DNA from: Deltaproteobacteria bacterium
Lineage (GTDB): Bacteria; Desulfobacterota; Desulfarculia; Adiutricales; Adiutricaceae
NCBI GenBank assembly: GCA_031279525.1
Contig: JAITIH010000193.1
Span: 1 to 5,506 of the forward strand
DNA length: 5,506 bases
Direction: 5' to 3'
Of this stretch, positions 1 through 4,015 are shown one piece after another (within the stretch, counting starts at the first letter, position 1; every line of letters begins with the position of its first letter). The position numbers and the translations under genes were made by a program. The notes under the pieces are model-generated. The model worked only from the letters and a program-made list of their open reading frames with translations, was not told where the DNA came from and made no database searches.

Positions 1-60
1 TTTGGCGAATTGGGAGGTCGCCTGGGCGCGGTATTTGGCCAGAATATCCTGAAAATCCAT
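1..60 (-). CDS. N-terminal 20 codons of a truncated gene, possibly a type ISP restriction-type helicase
   Basis: An ATG at 58-60 (minus strand) opens a frame that stays open to the window edge and reads MDFQDILAKYRAQATSQFAK. Upstream on the same strand is a weak ribosome-binding-like ACAGG about 7 nt before the ATG. The pattern (M-x-F-x-D-I-L-x-K-Y-R-A) resembles from memory the start of large DEAD/DEAH helicases of type ISP-like restriction-modification proteins, but twenty residues are too few to assign a family. The gene is divergent from the peroxiredoxin, with about 640 bp between them. The frame and start are seen; the identity is a weak inference, and the frame could also be chance. 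Confidence 0.42.
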   Translation of the reverse strand, partial: MDFQDILAKYRAQATSQFAK

Positions 61-143
61 CCTAAAACCTGTCATTAATTTTATCATCTAATCCTAAAGC
101 GAAAGAACTTAGAAAAGAACAAACCATAGAATAAGGCTAGATA

Positions 144-159
144 AGGGTTTAGTAACCCT
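144..159. repeat. Perfect 6-bp hairpin, TAGT loop
   Basis: AGGGTT (144-149) and AACCCT (154-159) are exact complements around a 4-nt TAGT loop. A second small perfect hairpin lies just after it: CGACG (185-189) with CGTCG (198-202) around an 8-nt loop. Neither has a following T-run, so they are not intrinsic terminators. They lie upstream of the leftmost minus-strand gene and could be part of its leader or an operator. Function unknown. Confidence 0.4.
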
Positions 160-232
160 CCCTTCCAGCCTTCCAACCTGGAATCGACGCATTTTACCGT
201 CGCTGAAGTTAATCTAGTCACTTAATAGGTCT

Positions 233-262
233 TTGTCAAGTCTTTTAAAAGGATCTTATGAT
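233..262 (+). promoter_or_regulatory. Sigma70-like promoter with no gene directly after it
   Basis: TTGTCA (233-238, five of six matches to the -35 consensus), an 18-nt spacer, and TATGAT (257-262, five of six matches to the -10 consensus). Transcription would start near 269 and run into a stem-loop-rich stretch with no convincing gene before the peroxiredoxin. Either the peroxiredoxin has a very long leader or a separate non-coding RNA is made. The elements are seen; activity is inferred, and AT-rich DNA gives chance matches. Confidence 0.4.
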
Positions 263-390
263 TTTTATCAAGCCATTTGGGAAATCTTGGCCTTAGGCTC
301 CTGGCTCAATATCGCGTCCCTAAGGCTCCCAATAACTAATGTGGATACCATGACTCCCCCTAAACGCCAAATTCCGCCCCCAAATTTTGG

Positions 391-511
391 AGGCCCAAGG
401 GGAAAGCTTGGGGCGGGCCCAGACGGATGGGCCTAAAGCCTTACGGCGGTTAAAGCCTGGCGAGAAAGAGGTTAGGCTTTAAGGGAGAAAACGTCAAAGC
501 CTAAAGAAGGC
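391..511 (+). other. Cluster of perfect stem-loops, possible structured RNA
   Basis: Four short perfect stems follow one another without overlap: 394-399 with 407-412 (CCCAAG, 7-nt loop); 416-421 with 428-433 (GGCCCA, 6-nt loop); 450-458 with 474-482 (9 bp); and 499-502 with 508-511 (GCCT, 5-nt loop). They lie about 120 nt after a sigma70-like promoter. I do not recognise the conserved cores of RNase P RNA, tmRNA, 6S RNA or SRP RNA, and no clear riboswitch. The stems are seen; an RNA product is a hypothesis. Confidence 0.3.
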
Positions 512-554
512 GGAAAGGGGAGGGTCAGAGGGAAAAAAATCTGGGCCTAAAGCC
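428..554 (+). repeat. 13-nt direct repeat TGGGCCTAAAGCC, two copies
   Basis: The identical 13-mer is at 428-440 and at 542-554, 114 bp apart. Related AAAGCCT strings are at 452-458 and 497-502, so the motif family occurs at least four times in about 130 bp. It could be a repeated protein-binding site or a duplicated RNA element. No function is assigned. Confidence 0.5.
450..482. repeat. 9-bp perfect inverted repeat
   Basis: TTAAAGCCT (450-458) is exactly complementary to AGGCTTTAA (474-482), with a 15-nt purine-rich loop. This is the longest stem between the left-edge gene and the peroxiredoxin. No T-run follows, so it is not an obvious terminator. The AAAGCC core recurs nearby, including in the 13-nt direct repeat. 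Confidence 0.5.
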
Positions 555-615
555 GGAAAACTCGAAGAAAAAGGCGAATCGGGGAATTTTAAGAGGTCAA
601 AACCTTAGCTATATT

Positions 616-624
616 TGCTATGAT
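616..624 (+). promoter_or_regulatory. Extended -10 promoter for the peroxiredoxin gene
   Basis: TGCTATGAT combines an extended -10 (TGn) with TATGAT (five of six matches). The position 17 nt upstream (596-601, GTCAAA) is a poor -35, which extended -10 promoters tolerate. The start would be near 631, giving a leader of about 74 nt before the GTG. This is the best-placed promoter for the gene. Confidence 0.45.
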
Positions 625-627
625 AGG

Positions 628-690
628 GCGTTTAGAAAAACGAACGCTTTGGCGATTTTTTTGACCCGACTCGCTCGGGAAGGGAGGGAG
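628..690 (+). promoter_or_regulatory. Peroxiredoxin leader: alternative hairpins, T-run and ribosome-binding site
   Basis: Two mutually exclusive hairpins overlap: CGTTT (629-633) with AAACG (638-642), and GCGTT (628-632) with AACGC (643-647). Seven T residues follow at 656-662, then a perfect hairpin CCCGA (665-669) with TCGGG (675-679). A purine-rich Shine-Dalgarno-like AAGGGAGGGAG fills 680-690. The hairpin plus T-run could act as a weak attenuator or terminate an upstream transcript. The stems are short, so this is tentative. Confidence 0.3.
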
Positions 691-700
691 CGCGCGCGCT
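689..700. repeat. 12-bp GC-alternating palindrome at the peroxiredoxin start
   Basis: AGCGCGCGCGCT is a perfect 12-bp palindrome containing (GC)5, an alternating purine-pyrimidine tract of the kind prone to Z-DNA. It separates the Shine-Dalgarno-like purines from the GTG and makes their spacing long (about 14 nt). It may fold as a tight hairpin in the mRNA and bring the two closer. Confidence 0.55.
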
Positions 701-704
701 AGAA

Positions 705-1169
705 GTGGGACAACAGTTTCCGGAATTCGATCTCGTCGACCAGAATGGGAAGCGCTTCGCCTTAAAGAACCTTCTGGGCCGCTGGTCCGTGGTCTATTTC
801 TACCCCAAGGACAACGCCAGCGCCTGTTCCCTGGAGGCCAAGGATTTTACTTGCCTGGCCGTCAAGTTCAAGGAGCTTAAGGCCAAAGCGGTGGGGGTCA
901 GCCCAGACTCGATCCAATCCCACGCCGGCTTCGTCGAGAAGAAGGAACTGCGCTTGATATTGTTGAGCGACCCCGAAAAGGTCCTTTTGAAGGCCGTCGG
1001 AGCCTGGGGCTTAAAAAACGTTTACGGCAAGGAAAGTTACGGGGTGGTCCGCGGCGCCTTTATCTTGGACCCCAAGGGCGCAATCCAAAAAGCCTGGACC
1101 AAAGTCAAGGTTAAAGGCCACGCCGAGGCCGTCTTGGCCAAGCTTACGGAGCTGAAAAAAATTGGCTAA
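705..1169 (+). CDS. Peroxiredoxin, BCP/PrxQ type, atypical active site
   Basis: The 154-residue protein matches the AhpC-TSA thioredoxin-fold family, BCP/PrxQ branch, whose members are cytoplasmic thiol peroxidases of about 150 residues that reduce hydrogen and organic peroxides. FxLxDQNGK (residues 8-16), YFYPKDN (31-37), the peroxidatic Cys41 in SACSLEA, conserved Arg116 (VVRGAFILDPKG) and a C-terminal helix are all present. Two features are odd. The family Thr in P-x-x-x-T-x-x-C is Ala38, and the usual second cysteine five residues after the first is Lys46; the only other cysteine is Cys50. GTG at 705 is the only plausible start. The in-frame codons before it read Leu-Glu, so LEVG mimics the usual family N-terminus and the true start is uncertain. 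The gene appears monocistronic and converges with the hydrolase gene. Family assignment is confident; catalytic competence is not. Confidence 0.9.
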   Translation: MGQQFPEFDLVDQNGKRFALKNLLGRWSVVYFYPKDNASACSLEAKDFTCLAVKFKELKAKAVGVSPDSIQSHAGFVEKKELRLILLSDPEKVLLKAVGAWGLKNVYGKESYGVVRGAFILDPKGAIQKAWTKVKVKGHAEAVLAKLTELKKIG

Positions 1170-1220
1170 GTCTGGCCCTGAACGTCGGTAGCCAAAGTCG
1201 CCCCAATGGCTTATGGCGGG

Positions 1221-1335
1221 CCCCAAAAAAAGCTGGGGTGGGAGGTTTCGCCCCTAAGCCCTGGTTTTGGTCAAGGGCCATTCCCTAAAAGGCCTCCGGG
1301 CCAGCGGTCTTTCGGCCTTAAGAGGCGGCTGGCCC
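1221..1335 (-). terminator. Possible terminator region between convergent genes
   Basis: GGGCCAGC (1298-1305) and GCTGGCCC (1328-1335) form a perfect 8-bp stem 14 bp past the hydrolase stop codon, with a smaller inner stem (1308-1311 with 1320-1323). A run of seven T on the minus strand (plus 1225-1231) lies about 70 bp further on, with a CCCCA/TGGGG hairpin (1221-1225 with 1234-1238) around it. No hairpin is immediately followed by a T-run in the classic way. The inverted repeat could serve both converging genes. The rest of 1170-1349 shows no gene. Confidence 0.33.
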
Positions 1336-1349
1336 AAAGAGGGCTTGGC

Positions 1350-2108
1350 TTATTTCCAGCCCATGAATTTTTTGGCGTTGTCGTGGAAAACGTCGTCCAG
1401 CTCCTTGGGGCTAAGGCCGCTGACCTCGGTTCGGAGAATCTCCACCGCGTAGTGGTGGAAGGGCAGGTCGCTGCCCCAGAACAGCCGCTCCGAGCCAACC
1501 CTTTGGTAGGCTTCCCGGATTTTCGTGTGCATGGGCATGCCCGAGCACTCTAGCCAGACGTTGTCTCTTTTGATGGCCGTCTCAATGGCCGACTGGATGT
1601 AGACCCCGTGGCCGTGGCCCATGTGGACCATGACCAGGCGAGTTTTGGGGAATTTTTCGGCCAACTGGCCTATGCTCCACGGCAGAGAAAAGGGCGGATG
1701 GCCGGAGTGGACGAAGACGGGTAGGTCCTTTTGGGCGGCGATTTCCATCAAGGGATAAACGCACTCGTCGTCGGCCACGTAGGCGTTAAACAAGGGGTGG
1801 AGCTTTAAGCCGACCACGAGCCGGCGGTCGATTAGGCCCTCGAACTCTTGGGCGACCCCCTCGCCCAAGGCGGGATTGAGCCAGGCCAGGGCCGCTAGTT
1901 TGTCTGGATAGGCTTTCTGGGCGGCCAAGGCCACTTCGTTGTCTGGATAGCTGATAATTGACTTTTCGATCCCGTACTGGGGCATTAGCTCGGCCATCTC
2001 TTGGGCCGTAATCGCCACCCCGCACCAGGATCCGAAGACCCCCACGTGGGCGTGGGCGTCGATTTTAGGTCTATTAAGGTCGATTCCGGTTTTGGCCACC
2101 TGACTCAT
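1350..2108 (-). CDS. Amidohydrolase family 2 (TIM-barrel, metal-dependent) hydrolase
   Basis: The 252-residue protein has the Amidohydro_2 (COG2159) pattern of a single metal-dependent TIM barrel. HxH is at His19/His21 (DAHAHVG), GLKLHP at 100-105, VHSGHPP with His134, VHMGHG with His162, WGSDLPF with Asp214, and the family's closing N-A-K-K-F-M-G at 244-250. These are the expected ligands and barrel strands, and the length is typical. The family includes hydrolases and decarboxylases of many small molecules; the substrate cannot be told from sequence. No signal peptide is seen, so it is likely cytoplasmic. The start is well supported: ATG with GGGAGG (plus 2117-2122) 8 nt upstream. It stands alone, divergent from the ACT-domain gene and convergent with the peroxiredoxin gene. 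Cys29, Cys116 and Cys188 are not part of a known motif. Confidence 0.9.
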   Translation of the reverse strand: MSQVAKTGIDLNRPKIDAHAHVGVFGSWCGVAITAQEMAELMPQYGIEKSIISYPDNEVALAAQKAYPDKLAALAWLNPALGEGVAQEFEGLIDRRLVVGLKLHPLFNAYVADDECVYPLMEIAAQKDLPVFVHSGHPPFSLPWSIGQLAEKFPKTRLVMVHMGHGHGVYIQSAIETAIKRDNVWLECSGMPMHTKIREAYQRVGSERLFWGSDLPFHHYAVEILRTEVSGLSPKELDDVFHDNAKKFMGWK

Positions 2109-2201
2109 ATTGGTCGCCTCCCATTAAAATAGGGCTAAGGGCCATGGCCATAAGCCGCCCAGAGTCCCTCGTCTTAAAGCCGATATGTATTTTGGCCAGC
2201 G

Positions 2202-2207
2202 ATTATA
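2202..2207 (-). promoter_or_regulatory. Perfect TATAAT box for the hydrolase gene
   Basis: The minus strand reads TATAAT here, matching the -10 consensus exactly, about 93 bp upstream of the hydrolase ATG. The -35 position 17 nt further upstream (plus 2225-2230) reads GCCCAC and is poor, so an activator or a non-standard promoter would be needed. The inferred leader is about 87 nt. Confidence 0.35.
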
Positions 2208-2237
2208 CACTAAATCCAATAGCTGTGGGCCAGGGAG

Positions 2238-2400
2238 AATTTTAAATTTGGCGATCGCGTCTTTTTCGCGGGCGAATATTATTGGTTTTTCGCGCCGCGC
2301 GGCCAGCCAAAAAGGGCGGCCCCAAACCCCCCTAAATCCGTCCTATGGCTTTGGACTTTAGGCCCGGGCGGGAAAAATCATTGGCCCCAAATTTAAAATT
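2238..2400. repeat. 14-bp perfect inverted repeat between divergent genes
   Basis: AATTTTAAATTTGG (2238-2251) is exactly complementary to CCAAATTTAAAATT (2387-2400), with 135 bp between the arms. The right arm is also enclosed by TTGGCC (2381-2386) and GGCCAA (2403-2408). The arms lie inside the region shared by the hydrolase and ACT-domain genes, where paired operators or a long RNA stem could act on both. Between the arms are a GCGATCGC octamer (2251-2258), T-rich runs and GC-rich stretches, but no gene. Confidence 0.6.
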
Positions 2401-2421
2401 ATGGCCAAGCTAAGGCTCTTC

Positions 2422-2450
2422 TTGAAATAAAAGGGCGTTTAAGGTAGGCT
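2422..2450 (+). promoter_or_regulatory. Weak candidate promoter of the ACT-domain gene
   Basis: TTGAAA (2422-2427, five of six matches), a 17-nt spacer and TAGGCT (2445-2450, three of six matches) lie about 40 nt before the TTG start. The -10 is poor. It is offered because spacing and position fit and nothing better is seen on the plus strand of this intergenic region. Confidence 0.25.
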
Positions 2451-2489
2451 CCCTTCCAAATTAAGCGTTAGCCGCGGAGGAAAAGCGCC

Positions 2490-3047
2490 TTGTCGAAAAT
2501 CATAGTAGCCATAGTGGGCCGCGACCGGCCTGGGCTGGTGCACCTGGTCAGCAAGGCCTTAGGGGTCTACGGGGGGGCCATAGAGGAAATCAACCAGACC
2601 ACCTTAAAGGGCCAGTTCGCCGGCCTTTTTTCCATCGCCGCCCCGGACGGCCTGGACGAGGGCCTTTTGAGTCAAGGCCTGGCCGAGGCCTTGACCGGGA
2701 CGGGCATGTCCTATTTCATCGCCCCGCCGGCCGACCTGGAAGAGCCGACCGAGGCCCCGGCCATGGAGCCCTACGTCATCACCCTCCATGGGGCCTCCAG
2801 CCCGGCCCTCATTCCCGGGATCACCCAGACCGTGGCCTCCTTCGACGTCAATATCGACAACTTAAGGGCCGTGACCCTGTCCGACCGCTTAGGGGCGGCC
2901 CCGCAGGTCCTGGTCCTAGAAATATCCGTTCCGGCCGCCGTCCAGCAAAGGGTCTTCCGGCAGGCCTTGTCTCTGACCGCCGAGGAGTTGGGCGTGGAGA
3001 TCAACCTGCAGCATCGGGATATCTTTGAGTCTTTGCATCGCCTTTAG
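2490..3047 (+). CDS. Two-ACT-domain protein, GcvR-like; probable partner of UPF0210
   Basis: The 185-residue protein has two ACT domains, which usually bind amino acids or similar small ligands at domain interfaces. ACT1 covers about residues 3-78, with the diagnostic VGRDRPGLVHLVSKAL (9-24). ACT2 covers about 94-175, with the turn degenerate (GASSPALIPGITQTV) but NIDNLRAVTL and VLVLEISVP retained. An acidic, proline-rich linker (81-93) joins them. The layout matches GcvR-like regulators, and no DNA-binding domain is present. The closing NLQHRDIFESLHRL resembles two-ACT proteins of sulfate reducers as I recall them. The start is TTG with GGAGGAAA (2476-2483) upstream, a strong ribosome-binding site that decides the start. 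Single-ACT proteins (UPF0237) neighbour UPF0210 genes in Firmicutes and archaea, so co-function with the downstream gene is likely. Ligand and target are unknown. It is soluble and cytoplasmic. Confidence 0.88.
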   Translation: MSKIIVAIVGRDRPGLVHLVSKALGVYGGAIEEINQTTLKGQFAGLFSIAAPDGLDEGLLSQGLAEALTGTGMSYFIAPPADLEEPTEAPAMEPYVITLHGASSPALIPGITQTVASFDVNIDNLRAVTLSDRLGAAPQVLVLEISVPAAVQQRVFRQALSLTAEELGVEINLQHRDIFESLHRL

Positions 3048-3060
3048 GGCCTAAGGTTTT

Positions 3061-3079
3061 GGCCGCCCTCGGGCGGGCC
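3061..3079 (+). repeat. GC-rich hairpin after the ACT-domain gene
   Basis: GGCCGCC (3061-3067) pairs with GGCGGGCC (3072-3079) around a CTCG loop, with one bulged G, starting 14 bp past the stop codon. No T-run follows on the plus strand, so it is not a standard intrinsic terminator, though it could stabilise the 3' end or slow polymerase. Confidence 0.3.
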
Positions 3080-3099
3080 ATTGGCCGTAAACGACGCTT

Positions 3100-3345
3100 T
3101 AATTGACCAAAATAATTGTCAATAATATCCGTCAAGAACCATTAATGACTAATAAAGTTTCCCAAGAAATTATAATGCCATGAAAGCCTATAAAATCATA
3201 CAAAAAATTATTTTAAACATTCTAAAATTGACTTACGCAACTAAATTATTCTAAAAACGGTATAAAATAACTAAACGCGACCATACGTAACTAAAGATCG
3301 ATAAATAAACCCCCTAAACCCCTCAAAAACCCCATGGAACTAGCC
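3100..3345. other. AT-rich non-coding segment with phased short repeats
   Basis: This segment is far richer in A and T than its surroundings and has no plausible gene. AACTAAA occurs at 3239-3245, 3269-3275 and 3289-3295, with starts 30 and 20 bp apart, that is near whole helical turns. A 12-mer TACG(C/T)AACTAAA is at 3234-3245 and 3284-3295. A 13-mer AAATTATT(T/C)TAAA is at 3205-3217 and 3243-3255. ATTGAC (3102-3107) and GTCAAT (3118-3123) are inverted. Three C-runs (3310-3314, 3319-3322, 3330-3333) close it. It could be a binding region for a nucleoid or regulatory protein. Confidence 0.5.
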
Positions 3346-3457
3346 CTTTGGCTAACTCTGTGGCTTCGCCGCTCGGCGTCCTCGCGGCTTAAAATCCCCG
3401 TCTAAGGCCCCAAAGCTTAGCGTGGCGATATCCCTTAAGGCCCCGAGGCCTGGGCCA

Positions 3458-3533
3458 GGGGCTCCCAAGGGGGCCAGGGGCTCCCAAGGGGGCCAGGGGC
3501 TCCCAAGGGGGCCAGGGGCCTCCAAGGGGTCGG
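3458..3533 (+). repeat. 19-bp G-rich minisatellite, four units
   Basis: Three identical units of GGGGCTCCCAAGGGGGCCA lie at 3458-3476, 3477-3495 and 3496-3514, followed by a diverged fourth at 3515-3533 (GGGGCCTCCAAGGGGTCGG). The units give runs of four and five G separated by 7-nt and 3-nt loops, which meets the usual quadruplex rule. The 19-bp period is not a multiple of three, so each unit shifts frame. That argues against a coding role for the open frames seen here on both strands. Confidence 0.9.
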
Positions 3534-3540
3534 GGAGTCG

Positions 3541-3600
3541 CCAGGGGGGCGAGGAGCCGCCAAGGGGGGCGAGGAGCCGCCAAGGGGGGCGAGGAGCCGC
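3541..3600 (+). repeat. 20-bp G-rich minisatellite, three units
   Basis: Units CAAGGGGGGCGAGGAGCCGC are at 3561-3580 and 3581-3600, with a one-mismatch unit at 3541-3560. Partial versions flank the array (GGGGAGTCG at 3532-3540 and CAAGGGG at 3601-3607). It follows directly from the 19-bp array and shares the CCAAGGGG core, so both probably grew from one ancestral unit by slippage. After it, 3601-3640 carries diverged copies of the 19-bp type. The region ends in a 3' G/A-rich stretch. Confidence 0.9.
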
Positions 3601-3693
3601 CAAGGGGCCAGGGGCCTCCAAAGGGCCAGAGGCTCCTTCCCCTATGAGGCCAAAGGGCGCGGCCCTTAAAGGCTCTAAGAAGGGCGAGGCGAT

Positions 3694-3715
3694 GGGGCTT
3701 CAAGGGGGCTTCAAG
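3694..3715 (+). repeat. 11-bp tandem duplication GGGGCTTCAAG
   Basis: Two perfect tandem copies at 3694-3704 and 3705-3715. The unit resembles a shortened minisatellite unit (GGGGCTCCCAAG), so it is likely an eroded outlier of the same repeat family. A perfect hairpin CTTAGC (3743-3748) with GCTAAG (3752-3757) follows. Confidence 0.6.
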
Positions 3716-3799
3716 GAGGTTTTAAAGGGGATTTTCGGGGAGCTTAGCGGGGCTAAGGGTTGGCCGGGGCCGGAGCGCCCGGCGGATTTTCAAAAGATC

Positions 3800-3828
3800 T
3801 TGACTATTGGCCAATCGCCTATTAAAAT
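3800..3828 (+). promoter_or_regulatory. Sigma70-like promoter with a palindrome in its spacer
   Basis: TTGACT (3800-3805, five of six), a 17-nt spacer and TAAAAT (3823-3828, five of six) make the best-scoring promoter in the window by eye. The spacer contains the perfect 10-bp palindrome ATTGGCCAAT (3806-3815), starting directly after the -35. A protein bound there would block polymerase, so it is a candidate operator. The promoter would serve the UPF0210 gene with a leader of about 180 nt. Confidence 0.5.
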
Positions 3829-3893
3829 TATTAGGTTATGCTTAATTTGGCGGATAATCTTATGGCCGCTAAAAACTTTAAAAAGCTTAAATT

Positions 3894-3922
3894 TTGACAA
3901 ATTTATATATAATTTTTTTAAA
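3894..3922 (+). promoter_or_regulatory. Second candidate promoter of the UPF0210 gene
   Basis: A perfect -35, TTGACA (3894-3899), has TTTAAA at the 17-nt spacing (3917-3922, four of six). A perfect TATAAT also occurs at 3908-3913 but is only 8 nt from this -35 and would need another one. The leader would be about 85 nt and contains a small hairpin, GGTCGG (3951-3956) with CCGACC (3966-3971). Confidence 0.45.
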
Positions 3923-4015
3923 CCCGCAGGAGCTTCAGAGCCTGGCGTTCGGTCGGCTCGCTGGCCCGACCAAGAGGCTAGCCGCCGCGAAGTCGTCCGT
4001 CGACCGGAATAAGGC

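Noticed and set aside
258..296. 12-codon frame (ATG at 258, stop TAG 294-296) after AAAAGGA, considered as a leader peptide
   Set aside because: The ATG overlaps the -10 of the promoter, and no run of a regulatory amino acid is present.
233..436. 67-codon open frame starting at TTG
   Set aside because: The start overlaps the -35 of a promoter-like site, there is no convincing ribosome-binding site, and the 3' half coincides with the stem-loops.
1206..1553. 115-codon plus-strand open frame opposite the hydrolase 3' end
   Set aside because: Shadow of the hydrolase gene, whose motifs and ribosome-binding site are clear.
2251..2258. GCGATCGC octamer resembling the cyanobacterial HIP1 motif
   Set aside because: A single copy in 5.5 kb does not support HIP1 enrichment or a cyanobacterial source.
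3228..3266. Promoter TTGACT with TATAAA in the AT-rich segment
   Set aside because: The two boxes are 27 nt apart, and the sequence at the 17-nt position is a poor -10.
3458..3600. CRISPR array
   Set aside because: Units are directly tandem with no unique spacers and are only 19-20 bp long.
3352..3703. Proline/glycine/leucine-rich minus-strand open frames
   Set aside because: They are the complement of the same repeat, with no ribosome-binding site, no conserved domain and frame rotation between units.
3422..4012. 196-codon plus-strand open frame across the minisatellite, ending 3 nt before the UPF0210 ATG
   Set aside because: Its first half is the tandem repeat read in rotating frames (19- and 20-bp units), giving low-complexity G/R/P/K peptide. 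Its second half crosses the promoter-like AT-rich segment. Opposite-strand frames are equally open because the repeat lacks stop codons.
3048..4015. Insertion element or MITE splitting the ACT and UPF0210 genes
   Set aside because: No transposase, terminal inverted repeats or target-site duplication could be seen at the edges.
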